Shown: positions 37,814 to 46,780, counted from the first letter of the stretch. The stretch: 64,000 nt of DNA from Pannonibacter tanglangensis (GCF_009915685.1 NZ_JAABLP010000001.1); one strand, 5' to 3'. The notes: generated from the sequence alone by a model not told the origin. Program-made: numbers and translations.

Positions 37814-38518
37814 TCAGGAGGCCTTCTTGAACCAGTCATACCAGCGACGGGCCTGCCGGGTCTGCACCCGCTCCAGCACCTCGGCGGCAAACAGCGCGGC
37901 GTTCTCGCGCGCCTTGTCCAGGTTGGTCACCTGGCGCGGATCGAGTGTCGCCAGCCCGCCGCCGAACTCGAACATGTCGCGATAGGCGGCGCGCTCGATG
38001 ATCGGGGTCAGGAGCACGTCGATGCCGCTTGTCGACAGGTGATCCTGCACCGCCTTCAGGGCGCGGGTCGTGACGGCGGCGTTGGTGCGGGTCAGCACGA
38101 CGCAGTGACGGATGTCGTGACGCACGATCTCCTCGAGCTTGCGGATCAGCCGCAGGATCTTGGCACCGCCGCGCGCATCCATGGACGAGCCCTGGATCGG
38201 CACGACGACCAGATCGGAGACCGAGATCGCGTTGGCGACCATCAGGTTCTCGGTGCCCTCGAGATCGATGATGACGTAGTCCCGCTCCTGCGCAGCTTCC
38301 AGCACCTGCTCGGTGATCGTGGCCGGCGACAGTTCGCTCTGGACAACGATGTTCGGATGCCGGCCCGGCAGTTCGGACCAGTTGGAAATCCAGCGTTGCG
38401 GATCTGCGTCGAAAATGGTGACGGTTTTCCCCCGTTCGGCAACTTCTGTCGCCAGGAGCAGCGCCGCAGTGGTCTTGCCGGCACCACCTTTGGCGTTCGC
38501 GAAGGAAATTACGGGCAT
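37814..38518 (-). CDS. orphan ParA-family ATPase
   Basis: This 234-residue protein has a ParA/MinD-type deviant Walker A (AKGGAGKTTAALLLATE, residues 8-24). DADPQRWISNW holds the A' motif, and YVIIDLEGTENLMVANAI lies at Walker B. It lacks the N-terminal DNA-binding extension of plasmid ParA and no parB or parS-like palindromes are nearby. It is therefore not the chromosome-partition locus, but more like the VirC1/MipZ-like orphan ParAs that position protein cargo. The ATG at 38518 has AAGGAG 8 nt upstream. Confidence 0.85.
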   Translation of the reverse strand: MPVISFANAKGGAGKTTAALLLATEVAERGKTVTIFDADPQRWISNWSELPGRHPNIVVQSELSPATITEQVLEAAQERDYVIIDLEGTENLMVANAISVSDLVVVPIQGSSMDARGGAKILRLIRKLEEIVRHDIRHCVVLTRTNAAVTTRALKAVQDHLSTSGIDVLLTPIIERAAYRDMFEFGGGLATLDPRQVTNLDKARENAALFAAEVLERVQTRQARRWYDWFKKAS

Positions 38519-38871
38519 CAGTGCGTCTCCTTGGTCGGAAGCCGGTGGCCTTCTGCTGGCGGCTTCGCGTGATGCCAGTTTCAATAGTTCATGGTTAACA
38601 AATCTATAATTCGCCGCAAAATGCGTTTACCTGTAATAATTTGCGAGCCTGCGGCCAAGGACTTGCCCCAAAGACGCCGCAGAATTGACAGGGTTTGAAG
38701 ACCATGTTTTCCACAGGCGGCCGCCGCTGGCGAGATGAGCAGGCGCTGAACAGGTTAACGGACAGTCGAATGCTTCACCGCGAGCGCGTTGCATCAGGGC
38801 ATTTGCGCGCGGCGACGAGCTTCGATATGTCTGGACCATGGGCCGGAATCAGGCGCTCTGGGATCTTCTTC
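38519..38871. other. divergent intergenic region, parA-like / secreted hydrolase
   Basis: This 353-bp region has an AT-rich core near 38580-38640 (TTAACAAATCTATAATTCGCC and TACCTGTAATAATTTGCG), unusual for this GC-rich window and the best place for both promoters. A frame of about 59 codons continuous with the hydrolase gene crosses part of it but has no signal or ribosome site. I see no dyad or terminator. Confidence 0.45.
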
Positions 38872-39768
38872 ATGCGTACTCGTCTTGTTACCGGGCTGAT
38901 CGCCGGTCTGGCGGCCTGGGCCGCGCTGGCCTCCCCTGCCGCCGCGCAGAGCCTGCCGCCTTACAAGGACTCGCTCTTTGCCTATCCGCGCGTGCTGTCG
39001 GGCAATGACGACGGCAGCTACGAGGTCGTCGAATACATCAAGGCCCGCGACCTGCACGAGCGGGACAAGGAACCGGAGCGCGAGGTCTGGGGCAACTATG
39101 TCTCGTTCCACCCGTCGTCGTCCCAGGAAGACATGTCGCTCAAGGCCAACGGCCGCACGGTGAAGTACATGGCGACCGGCCGCACCGAGGGCGGCGCGTC
39201 GATGGTCGTCATCTATGTGCATGGCCAGGGCGGCAACCGCTTCCAGGGCATGAACGACCTGACCTTCGGCGGCAACTTCAACCGCATCAAGAACCTGATG
39301 TCGCGCAACAACGGCGTCTACATCTCCGCCGACTTTGCCGACTTCGGTGCCAAGGGCACGCAGGATGTCGCGGCGATCATCGACGCCTACCGGGCCAACT
39401 CGCCCGGGGCGAAGACCTTCGTGGCCTGCGGGTCGATGGGCAGCATCCTGTGCTGGAACCTGCTGAAGGATCCGGCGCAGGCGGCGAAGCTGTCGGGTGT
39501 CCTGTTCTTCGGCGCGCCGAAGGACGAGGCCTTCCTCAAGTCGCCCACCCTGCGCAAGCCCGAGAACCACGTGCCGATCTATCTCGGCCACGGCAGCTGG
39601 GACAATGTCTACAACTGGCAGCAGCAGGTCGCCTTCTTCGAGCAGATCCGCAAGGCGGCGCCCGGCTATCCGGTGCGCTTCACCCTGTTCGACACCGGCA
39701 CGCACGGGACGCCGATCCGCATGACCGACTGGCGCCTGATCCTCAACTGGATGCTGTCGCTCGGCTAG
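38872..39768 (+). CDS. secreted alpha/beta hydrolase-like protein
   Basis: This 298-residue protein begins MRTRLVTGLIAGLAAWAALASPAAAQ, a Sec signal peptide cleaved after AQ near residue 26. The mature domain looks like an alpha/beta hydrolase: VVIYVHGQGGNRFQG is the oxyanion-hole segment (residues about 108-122), FVACGSMGSILCWN the nucleophile elbow (CxSxG in place of GxSxG), and FDTGTHGTPI supplies the late His. The substrate is unknown. I chose this start for the signal peptide; the ribosome site is weak. Its terminator carries the second 254-bp element. Confidence 0.75.
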   Translation: MRTRLVTGLIAGLAAWAALASPAAAQSLPPYKDSLFAYPRVLSGNDDGSYEVVEYIKARDLHERDKEPEREVWGNYVSFHPSSSQEDMSLKANGRTVKYMATGRTEGGASMVVIYVHGQGGNRFQGMNDLTFGGNFNRIKNLMSRNNGVYISADFADFGAKGTQDVAAIIDAYRANSPGAKTFVACGSMGSILCWNLLKDPAQAAKLSGVLFFGAPKDEAFLKSPTLRKPENHVPIYLGHGSWDNVYNWQQQVAFFEQIRKAAPGYPVRFTLFDTGTHGTPIRMTDWRLILNWMLSLG

Positions 39769-39899
39769 CCTGGTTGACCGCCAACCACGATAGAAGGGCG
39801 GCGCTCAGCTGGACAGCCTGTCTCGACCTCTCCTGCGTCCTCCGGGGTCTCCGCGTCGCTGCGCCCGGGCGGACGGCAGAGCGGCTGCAGAAAATCCGT

Positions 39900-39921
39900 A
39901 CGCCGGCCGGGGGCCGGCGTT
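39900..39921. terminator. left copy of a duplicated terminator hairpin (element B)
   Basis: ACGCCGGCC...GGCCGGCGTT is a 22-bp GC hairpin that directly abuts element B. A copy with 20 of 22 identical positions lies at 40177-40198. It is the probable terminator of the hydrolase gene, 131 bp after its stop. Confidence 0.7.
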
Positions 39922-40175
39922 CAGACTGCTGACAAACCTACTCACAGTCATTCCGGCCCAGCTGAGCGTCAGCGATGCGCCGAGCCGGGATCCAGATATC
40001 AGCCGCGCGAAGCGCGACAAACCAGCCGGTCGCAAGTCGTATCGAGGTGACTTGGTTTTGGGCTCGCTTGCGCTCGCACTGACATGCTGGATTCCGGATC
40101 TGCGGTTCGCTGAACGCTCACCTTGTCCGGAATGACGGCAAACGGACGAAACTCCGAAGTTTGTCACCAGTCTGC
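39922..40175 (+). mobile_element. MITE-like 254-bp element, copy B
   Basis: This copy has the same sequence and orientation as copy A at 19997-20249. The left terminal repeat CAGACTGCTGACAAAC is identical; the right one (40160-40175) has one mismatch. About 13 substitutions and one extra A separate the copies by my eye. It again lies between convergent genes and again inside a duplicated terminator-like hairpin, but the hairpin sequence is different from that at copy A. The flanking repeats are thus host sequence, not part of the element. No protein is encoded. Confidence 0.8.
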
Positions 40176-40176
40176 A

Positions 40177-40198
40177 CGCCGGCCAGGTGCCGGCGTTG
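40177..40198. terminator. right copy of the duplicated terminator hairpin (element B)
   Basis: ACGCCGGCCAGGTGCCGGCGTT repeats 39900-39921 with two substitutions, separated from the element by one C. It is followed by GTCGTTTG. It may serve the leftward importer gene that stops at 40223. Confidence 0.7.
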
Positions 40199-40222
40199 TC
40201 GTTTGAGCCTGCAAGGACGTCC

Positions 40223-41284
40223 TCAGCCCTGCAGGACGATCAGGTCCTTCGGCGACAGCGCCACCTCGATCGCGGAGCCGAGGGCCGGCGGCGGCATGTC
40301 GGCGCGGTTGAACGTGTCGAGCGACAGCGCGGTTCCGGCCACATCCACCTTCAGGCGGATGATCGAGCCCATGAAATGCACGTCCTCGATCCGGCCGGGC
40401 AGCACGACGTCGGCGTCGGAGCGGCGGCCGAGATGCACGGCCTCCGGCCGCAGCGCCACGGTCAGCCGCTCGCCCTTGCGCGCCTGCAGCCCGCCCTCGG
40501 GCAAGGTCAGGTCGGTGCCTGCCAGCGTGATCGCGCCTGCATCGGCATCGCGCACGACAGCCTCGAAGGTGTTGAGCGTGCCGACGAAATTGGCGACGAA
40601 GCGGGTCAGCGGCCGGTTGTAGATCTCGTGCGGCGCGCCGACCTGCTCGGCGATGCCGCCATACATGACGACGATGCGGTCCGACATGGACAGCGCCTCT
40701 TCCTGGTCATGGGTGACAAAGATCGTGGTGATGCCCAGCTCGCGCTGGATCTCCCGGATCTCGGTGCGCAGGCTGACGCGGATCTTGGCATCGAGTGCCG
40801 ACAGCGGCTCGTCGAGCAGGAGCACGCGCGGACGCGGGGCGAGCGCACGGGCGAGCGCCACGCGCTGCTGCTGGCCGCCGGAGAGCTGGAAGGGATAGCG
40901 GCCGCCGAGGTCCGGCAGGCCGATCAGCTTCAGCATCTCCGCCACGCGCGCGTCGATCTCCGCCCGGCCGAGGCCCTTGATCTTCAGACCGAAGGCCACG
41001 TTCTGCGCCACGGTCATGTTGGGGAACAGGGCGTAGGCCTGGAAGACCATGCCGATGTTGCGGCTGTTGGGCTTCAGGCGCGTCACTTCCTGGCCGTCGA
41101 TGACGATGCCACCCGAGGTGGGCGTCTCGAACCCGGCGACCATGCGCAGCACGGTGGTCTTGCCGCAGCCGGAGGGACCGAGCAGGGAGATGAACTCGCC
41201 ACGGCCGACGGAGAGGGAGAAGTCCTGCACCACGGTCGTGGGACCAAAGGACTTCTTGAGGTTTTTCAGCTCCAGGTAAGCCAT
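40223..41284 (-). CDS. ABC transporter ATP-binding protein, phosphonate/spermidine-iron type
   Basis: This 353-residue ATPase has Walker A LLGPSGCGKTTVLRM (residue 34 on), signature LSGGQQQRVALARAL and H-loop VTHDQEEALSMSD. A C-terminal TOBE regulatory domain runs from about residue 240. The family (PotA/FbpC/PhnT) feeds importers for polyamines, iron or 2-aminoethylphosphonate. Here the binding protein, two permeases and the divergent phosphonate catabolic genes make aminoethylphosphonate the best guess. Its ATG overlaps the stop of the upstream permease by one base (TGATG). Confidence 0.9.
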   Translation of the reverse strand: MAYLELKNLKKSFGPTTVVQDFSLSVGRGEFISLLGPSGCGKTTVLRMVAGFETPTSGGIVIDGQEVTRLKPNSRNIGMVFQAYALFPNMTVAQNVAFGLKIKGLGRAEIDARVAEMLKLIGLPDLGGRYPFQLSGGQQQRVALARALAPRPRVLLLDEPLSALDAKIRVSLRTEIREIQRELGITTIFVTHDQEEALSMSDRIVVMYGGIAEQVGAPHEIYNRPLTRFVANFVGTLNTFEAVVRDADAGAITLAGTDLTLPEGGLQARKGERLTVALRPEAVHLGRRSDADVVLPGRIEDVHFMGSIIRLKVDVAGTALSLDTFNRADMPPPALGSAIEVALSPKDLIVLQG

Positions 41285-42075
41285 CAGCGTTGTGCCTGTG
41301 TGTGTTTGGAGAAGCGGGTGGCAAGCTGGATCAGGGCCATGCAGGCCCAGGTGATGCCGAAGGCAATCACCGCCAGCGCCGCCGGTTCATAGGCGCGGTT
41401 GGCGCCGAGCAGCTGCATGAAGGGCCCGAAGGCCGGCCGGTCGAGCAGGGCCGCCATGGTGAACTCGCCGATCACGATGGCGAAGGTCAGGAAGGCTCCC
41501 GAGAGCACGGCGATCAGCACGTTGGGCAGGATCACCCGCGTCAGGATGGTCATCCAGCCGGCTCCAAGGCTGAGCGCGGCCTCCGTCAGCGTGGCGACAT
41601 CGATGGTGCGCAGGCCCGTGTCCACCGCCCGGTACATGTAGGGCAGCGACAGGGTCACGTAGCCGAACATCAGCAGCAGGTTGGTGCCGGTGGAGGAGCC
41701 CGTCAGCGGCAGCCACGACGAGGTGTTGTAGAGGCGGATGTAGCCGAACACGATGACGATGGCCGGAATGACCAGCGGCAGCAGCGTGATGAACTCGATC
41801 CACGGCCGCGCGGCCGGCAGCCGCAGCCGCACCCAGTAGGCGGTCGGCACCACCAGGATGATGCCGAAGATGATGGTCGCAAGCGCCATCAGCACCGAAT
41901 AGGAGAAGGTCTGCTGGAACCTTTCGTCCATCAGCACCACGCGATAGGCCTCGAAGGAATAGCCTTCGCGCAGCATGCGCATGGAGAATTCGGTCATGCC
42001 GATGAGCGGCAGGGCAAAGAACGTGCACCCGAACAGCAGGGTGCCCCAGGCGAAGAAACGGGTCACTTCAGCCAC
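41284..42075 (-). CDS. ABC transporter permease (second), aminoethylphosphonate-type importer
   Basis: This 263-residue permease of the PotC/PhnV type has six transmembrane segments (first near residues 8-30). The EAA loop is TLTEAALSLGAGWMTILTRVILPN, near residue 165. It partners the longer permease whose frame it overlaps by 13 bp. The very C-terminal basic tail (RFSKHTQAQR) is cytoplasmic. Confidence 0.88.
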   Translation of the reverse strand: MAEVTRFFAWGTLLFGCTFFALPLIGMTEFSMRMLREGYSFEAYRVVLMDERFQQTFSYSVLMALATIIFGIILVVPTAYWVRLRLPAARPWIEFITLLPLVIPAIVIVFGYIRLYNTSSWLPLTGSSTGTNLLLMFGYVTLSLPYMYRAVDTGLRTIDVATLTEAALSLGAGWMTILTRVILPNVLIAVLSGAFLTFAIVIGEFTMAALLDRPAFGPFMQLLGANRAYEPAALAVIAFGITWACMALIQLATRFSKHTQAQR

Positions 42076-42935
42076 CTTTCGCTGCGCACGCGGAGCCAGA
42101 TGTAGAGGCCGTTGGCGAGCGCCGTGATGACGATCATGCCGAAGGCCAGCGCATAGCCGAGATGCGGATTGCCGAGCACGTCACCGCGGATCTGCGCATA
42201 GAGCTTGATCGGCACGATGTTGAGCTGCGGTCCGGTCAGGGCGAAGGCCGTGGCGATGGCGCCGAAGGAGTTGGCGAACAGCAGGGCGAAGGTGCCGAGC
42301 AGGGCCGGGAACAGGATCGGCAGCGCCACCATGCGCCAGTACTGCGCCGTGGTCGCGCCGAGGATCTCGGCCGCCTCGCGCCATTCCCGCTTCAGGCCGT
42401 CGAGGGCGGGCGCGATCATCAGGATCATCAGCGGGATCTGGAAGAACAGGTAGACCACCACCAGGCCCCAGAAGGACAGCAGGTTGAAGCCCATGGCGCG
42501 CAGGTTGATGCCGAATTCGGTGCGCAGCCAGATCGTCACCAGACCGACCGGTCCGAGCGTCGCCAGGAAGGCGAAGGCGAGCGGCACGCCGGCAAAGTTG
42601 GAGGCGACGCCGGAGAAGGTCATCAGCCCGCCGCGCACCTTGGTCGGCAGCTTGCCGAAGATGACGGCGGCGGCCATGGCGAAGCCGACGAGACAGCCGA
42701 GGGCGGCCGTGATGAGGCTGAGCTGGATGGAGACGACATAGGCCGACAGGATCGAGTCCGTGTTCAGGCCGTAGATGTTCTCCAGGGTGAAGCTGCCGTC
42801 GGGCGTCTGGAAGGCGCCGACCACGATCTTCATCGTGGGCAGGATCAGGAACAGCAGCGCGAACAGCGCGAATGGCAGCAGGCCCAACCAGTTCAGGTTG
42901 AGGCGGCTGAGCGGACCCGCAGTGGGTTCTGGCAT
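42063..42935 (-). CDS. ABC transporter permease (first), aminoethylphosphonate-type importer
   Basis: This 290-residue permease of the PotB/PhnU type starts MPEPTAGPLSRLNLNWLGLL, with a first membrane segment at about 17-37. Its EAA loop is EWREAAEILGATTAQYWRMVALPILFPA, near residue 190. Six segments are predicted. The start lies 215 bp after the binding-protein stop; a hairpin in that gap (43110-43134) probably sets relative mRNA levels. The upstream frame is GC-biased filler without a ribosome site. Confidence 0.87.
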   Translation of the reverse strand: MPEPTAGPLSRLNLNWLGLLPFALFALLFLILPTMKIVVGAFQTPDGSFTLENIYGLNTDSILSAYVVSIQLSLITAALGCLVGFAMAAAVIFGKLPTKVRGGLMTFSGVASNFAGVPLAFAFLATLGPVGLVTIWLRTEFGINLRAMGFNLLSFWGLVVVYLFFQIPLMILMIAPALDGLKREWREAAEILGATTAQYWRMVALPILFPALLGTFALLFANSFGAIATAFALTGPQLNIVPIKLYAQIRGDVLGNPHLGYALAFGMIVITALANGLYIWLRVRSERWLK

Positions 42936-43109
42936 CGGGCGAAGCCCCTTGTCGTCCGGTGGCCGGTCTCGGTCGCATCCGCGTGTGGATGCCCCTCCGG
43001 TCTTGTCGTGTCTGGCCGCTGTCGCGGCTTCTGGTTGGCACCTGCGGCACGGCCGGTGCCGGCCGTCGGGCCGGCGGCGGGGCGGGCCGCAGGGGCAGTC
43101 ACAGGGCCG

Positions 43110-43134
43110 AAGGGCCGGGAATGTCCCGGCCCTT
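43110..43134 (-). other. intercistronic hairpin after binding-protein gene
   Basis: A perfect 11-bp stem AAGGGCCGGGA / TCCCGGCCCTT with a 3-nt loop lies 17 bp past the binding-protein stop. It is followed on the minus strand by CGGCCC rather than T-rich sequence. It is likely an mRNA stabiliser or partial attenuator that keeps the binding protein in excess. Confidence 0.6.
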
Positions 43135-43150
43135 CTCTGGTCCTGATCGC

Positions 43151-44254
43151 TTACTGGACGTTGGCGCCCACGACCTTGTCCCAACCGGAAACCACGGCTT
43201 CCTTGTTGGCGTTCTGCTCCTCGATGGTCGGGAAGTAGGCCTTCTCATACGGCTCGGCCGGCGGCAGGGCCTTCAGCAGCTCGTCCGGGATCTTGCCTTC
43301 GGCGACCATCTTGTTGAAGCGCGCGGTGTGGCAGTAGCCCTTGACGTAGCCGTTCTGGCCCTCGTCGGAGAAGATGTGCTCCATCCAGAGCTTGGCGGCG
43401 TTCGGATGCGGTGCGTAGGCGCTGATGGCCTGGACGTAGACGCCGGCCAGCGTGCCCTTGGTCGGAACGGTCACTTCCACCGGCGGGTTGCCCTTCAGGC
43501 TGTCGCGGGCGGACAGGGCGTTGTAGTCCCACATCACCATGATCGGCGTGGTGCCCTGGGCGAGCGTGCCGGCCTTGCCGATGACGGGCACGAAGTTGCC
43601 CTTGTCGTTCAGCTCCTTGAAGAACTGCAGGCCGGCGTAGCCGGACTCGGTACCAGCCTTGGCGCCGCGCGCCATGCCGGCGGAGAGGACGCCAAGAATC
43701 GCCTGGTTGGAGGCGCGCGGGTCACCGGCGAGGGCGACCTGGCCGGCGTATTCCGGCTTCAGCAGGTCTTCCCACTCCTTCGGCGGGTTCGGCACCAGGT
43801 CCTTGTTGGACACGAAGGCCATCACGCCATAGTAGGCGCCGTAGTAGTAGCCTTCCGGGTCCTTGACGGCATCCGGGATCTCGTCCCAGACGGAGACCTT
43901 GTAGGGCTGGATCAGGCCTTCGGCCTTGGCCTGCGGACCGAAGGACAGGCCGATGTCGAGCACGTCGGGGGCCTGCGGACCCTTGTTGCCCTTGTTGGCG
44001 CGCACGGCTTCGAGCTCGTCAGCCGAACCGGCATCCGGGTTCAGTTCGTTGACGGTCAGGAACGGGTACTTCTTCTTGAAGGACTCGATGATGCCGCCGT
44101 AGCCGCACCAGTCATGCGGCAGCGCGATCGTGGTGAGCATGCCTTCCTTCTTGGCGCCTTCGATGAGCTCTTCCATCGACTGCGCCGACGCGGCGGTGGC
44201 GCTGAACAGGACAGCGAGACCAGTGGTCGCCGCCAGAATCGTCTTGATGCTCAT
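43151..44254 (-). CDS. periplasmic binding protein of putative aminoethylphosphonate importer
   Basis: This 367-residue extracellular binding protein (SBP_bac_6/PhnS-PotD-like) starts MSIKTILAATTGLAVLFSATAASAQSMEELIEGAKKEG, a signal peptide cleaved after AQ near residue 25. AGGAGAAG precedes the ATG. Two-lobe features include APDVLDIGLSFG and QGTTPIMVMWDYNAL. It heads the leftward operon binding protein-permease-permease-ATPase. It is divergent, across about 510 bp, from the TIGR03364 oxidase and phnX, so I infer 2-aminoethylphosphonate or an N-methyl or ester derivative as the ligand. Iron or polyamine binding cannot be excluded from sequence alone. Confidence 0.85.
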   Translation of the reverse strand: MSIKTILAATTGLAVLFSATAASAQSMEELIEGAKKEGMLTTIALPHDWCGYGGIIESFKKKYPFLTVNELNPDAGSADELEAVRANKGNKGPQAPDVLDIGLSFGPQAKAEGLIQPYKVSVWDEIPDAVKDPEGYYYGAYYGVMAFVSNKDLVPNPPKEWEDLLKPEYAGQVALAGDPRASNQAILGVLSAGMARGAKAGTESGYAGLQFFKELNDKGNFVPVIGKAGTLAQGTTPIMVMWDYNALSARDSLKGNPPVEVTVPTKGTLAGVYVQAISAYAPHPNAAKLWMEHIFSDEGQNGYVKGYCHTARFNKMVAEGKIPDELLKALPPAEPYEKAYFPTIEEQNANKEAVVSGWDKVVGANVQ

Positions 44255-44764
44255 GCACTTCTCCTGAGTTACCCGATACGCGTTGGATCGGTTCCTGGTG
44301 AAAATTCCCACGCGCCGGCGTTTTACAGCCGGCACGGCCTCCCGGAATTTCGACTGCCAAGACTGGCCGCCGGGCGATCCGGATCCCATGGCTGCGGGTC
44401 GGGGTGTCGTCCCGACCGGACCTTCAGTCCGGCGTCGCACTCCGCCGTCCGCGACGGCCTGGCAGGGGAAGCCCCTGGCGCTCTCGGTGAGAAAAGGACA
44501 TGTCTGACTCCTCAAATCCCCTGGAAGCGCTTGCGGGGTCCGTGCCCCGGGCCAGTTCCTGACCTGCGCCATTACCCGACGCCGATGACACTTCGGCTTC
44601 TTTTTTATGACAGTTCGATGAAGGCGTGCCTTATCGAAAAGCACCATCGGATAAACGTCATAATAGCGTCATCTTGCGTCACGCATAGCCATTATGCGCG
44701 GCATTTGTGACAGTGAATTGTGACAGCCGGGTCTGACACTCACCCCCTTCCCTTAGGACATCCC
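44255..44764. promoter_or_regulatory. divergent control region of the phosphonate module
   Basis: This 510-bp region lies between the importer and catabolic operons. The half nearest the catabolic genes is AT-rich. It contains the direct repeats TTGTGACAG at 44705-44713 and 44718-44726, and a GTCA series at about 10-bp spacing (GTCATAATAGC GTCATCTTGC GTCAC) around 44657-44685, good candidates for regulator contacts. A small hairpin (GCCGA / TCGGC) at about 44582-44598 is followed by TTCTTTTTT and may be an attenuator or a fortuitous terminator. Another hairpin (CCGGAC / GTCCGG) lies near 44417-44433. No open frame is convincing. Confidence 0.5.
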
Positions 44765-45901
44765 TTGACTGTTTTTGATGTTGCCATCGTCGGCGCCGGC
44801 ATTGTCGGCCTGGCCCATGCGCTGGCTGCGGCGCGGCGGGGCAAGACGGTCGTCGTGATCGACCGCGATGCCCAGGCCAACGGCGCCTCGATCCGCAATT
44901 TCGGCTTTGTCACCGTGTCGGGCCAGGAGGCGGGCGACTGCTGGTCGCTGGCGCGCCGGGCCCGGGACGTCTGGGCCGAGGTGGCCGGGGCGGCGCGCAT
45001 TCCGGTGCTGCAGCGGGGCATGGTGATGACCGCGCGCCGGCCGGAGGCCGAGGCCGTGATCGACGCCTTCCTGGCGACCGACATGGGCGCGGGTTGCCGC
45101 CGTCTGACGCGCGATGAAGCCACCGCCTTCGTGCCGGCCCTCCGGTCCGACCGGATCACCGGCGCCTTCCATTCGCCGCACGAGCTGCGGGTGGAAAGCC
45201 GCGAGGCCCTGCCCCGCCTCGCCGCGTGGCTGGCCGAGGTCCATGGCGTGACCTTCCTCTGGTCGACCGCGGTCACCGGCATCGACACGCCGCGTCTGGA
45301 GACGTCGCGTGGCCCGGTCTTGGCCGAGACGGTCATCGTCTGTCCCGGCGACGATTTCATCTCGCTCTTCCGGGACCGCATCGAGACCTACCGACCCTTG
45401 CGCTGCAAGCTGCAGATGCTGCGCGTCGCGCCGGCCCGTCCGGTCACGTTCCAGACCCCGGTCATGTCCGATCTGGGCCTTGCCCGCTACAAGGGCTATG
45501 CCGACCTGCCGGAGGCGGCCGCCCTCAAGGCGCGGCTCGATGCCGAACAGTCGGCGCATCGCGCCCATGGCGTGCATCTGATCGTGGTTCAGTCCGCCGA
45601 CGGCTCGCTTGTGGTCGGCGACAGCCACCACTACGCACCGACGCCCGATCCCTTCGCCCCCGTCGAGGTCCGCGACCTGATCCTCGACGAGATGGACCAG
45701 GTGCTGGATCTGCCCGGTCGCACCATCCAGGAGCACTGGATCGGCACCTATGCCAGCGCCGACGACCGCTGGCGCTTTACCGACGCGCCGGATGACGCCA
45801 CCCGCGTCGTCGTCGTCACCGCCGGCTGCGGCGCCTCCACAGCCTTCGCCATCGGCGAGGAAACCATCGCTTCCCTTTTCGGACAGGAAATCACCGCATG
45901 A
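44765..45901 (+). CDS. TIGR03364-family FAD-dependent oxidoreductase for (N-methyl) aminoethylphosphonate
   Basis: This 378-residue DAO-fold flavoprotein begins with the dinucleotide-binding motif MTVFDVAIVGAGIVGLAHALAA. It also shows the substrate-side region FGFVTVSGQEAGDCW, and ends with GCGASTAFAIGEETIA (second FAD contact). It resembles the TIGR03364 group that clusters with phosphonate genes. I recall recent work naming a member PbfD, an oxidase of aminoethylphosphonate or its N-methyl form. It would make phosphonoacetaldehyde, the substrate of phnX, with which it overlaps by 4 bp (ATGA). The TTG at 44765 has AGGA 6 nt upstream; a GTG at 44720 lacks a ribosome site. Confidence 0.78.
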   Translation: MTVFDVAIVGAGIVGLAHALAAARRGKTVVVIDRDAQANGASIRNFGFVTVSGQEAGDCWSLARRARDVWAEVAGAARIPVLQRGMVMTARRPEAEAVIDAFLATDMGAGCRRLTRDEATAFVPALRSDRITGAFHSPHELRVESREALPRLAAWLAEVHGVTFLWSTAVTGIDTPRLETSRGPVLAETVIVCPGDDFISLFRDRIETYRPLRCKLQMLRVAPARPVTFQTPVMSDLGLARYKGYADLPEAAALKARLDAEQSAHRAHGVHLIVVQSADGSLVVGDSHHYAPTPDPFAPVEVRDLILDEMDQVLDLPGRTIQEHWIGTYASADDRWRFTDAPDDATRVVVVTAGCGASTAFAIGEETIASLFGQEITA

Positions 45902-46683
45902 GCAAGTTCAAGGCCGTCGTGTTCGACTGGGCCGGCACCGTCATCGACTTCGGCTCCTTCGCCCCGATGGGCGTCTTCGTGAAAGCCTTCGCCCGCTTCG
46001 GCGTCGAGGCGACCATTGCCGAGGCCCGCGCGCCGATGGGCATGGCCAAGTGGGATCACATCAAGGCGATGATGACGGCACCCGCGCTTGCCGAGCGCTG
46101 GAAGGCCGCCCATGGGGCCTATCCGACCGACGCCGACGTCGACCGGGTCTACGAGGTCTTCGTGCCGATGAACGAGGAGGTCGTCGCCGAGTTCGCCACG
46201 CTGGTCCCCGGCGCGAAGGAGGCCATCGACAGCCTGCGCGCGCGCGGCCTGAAGATCGGCTCCACCACCGGCTACACCCGTTCGATCATGACCCGGGTGC
46301 TGCCGGTTGCCGCCGCCCAGGGCTATGTGACCGACAACCTCATCTGCGCCGACGAGGTCAAGGAAGGCCGCCCGAGCCCGCTCGGCATGTACCAGTGCTT
46401 CATTGATCTTGGCGTGCATCCGGCCGCAGCCGTGATCAAGGTCGACGACACCGAGCCGGGCATCGGCGAAGGTGTGGCGGCCGGCTGCCTTACCGTCGGC
46501 GTCACCCTGTCGGGCAACATCGCCGGCCGCACGCCGGAAGAGCTGGCGGCCCTTTCGCCGGCCGAGATCGAGGCCATCCGGGCCGAGGCCGGGGCGCGTC
46601 TCAAGGCCGCCGGTGCCGATTATCTCATTGACACGGTGGCGGATCTTCCGGCCTTGATCGAGCGTCTCGAAGCCGGCGCGTGA
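45898..46683 (+). CDS. phnX: phosphonoacetaldehyde hydrolase (phosphonatase)
   Basis: This 261-residue HAD-superfamily enzyme cleaves the C-P bond of phosphonoacetaldehyde to acetaldehyde and phosphate. The nucleophile Asp is in VVFDWAGTVIDFGS (residue 11). The Schiff-base Lys, characteristic of PhnX and absent from other HADs, is in APMGMAKWDHIKAMM. The cap-core contacts DEVKEGRPSPLGMYQ and the Mg-binding KVDDTEPGI follow. The length is typical. It is co-translated with the upstream flavin oxidase, and a phosphonate ester hydrolase follows after 97 bp. Confidence 0.95.
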   Translation: MSKFKAVVFDWAGTVIDFGSFAPMGVFVKAFARFGVEATIAEARAPMGMAKWDHIKAMMTAPALAERWKAAHGAYPTDADVDRVYEVFVPMNEEVVAEFATLVPGAKEAIDSLRARGLKIGSTTGYTRSIMTRVLPVAAAQGYVTDNLICADEVKEGRPSPLGMYQCFIDLGVHPAAAVIKVDDTEPGIGEGVAAGCLTVGVTLSGNIAGRTPEELAALSPAEIEAIRAEAGARLKAAGADYLIDTVADLPALIERLEAGA

Positions 46684-46780
46684 CCTTGCGGCGCAGTCAG
46701 GGCCACCCGGCACGACCGGCCCTTCGAGGAACTTCAGGGCGTGATGCCGCCGCATCGCGCCCTGGCACAAAGGGACGGAA

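Noticed and set aside
37814..38518. Chromosomal parAB locus or replication origin
   Set aside because: There is no parB, no dnaA and no cluster of parS or DnaA-box repeats; the ATPase is an orphan.
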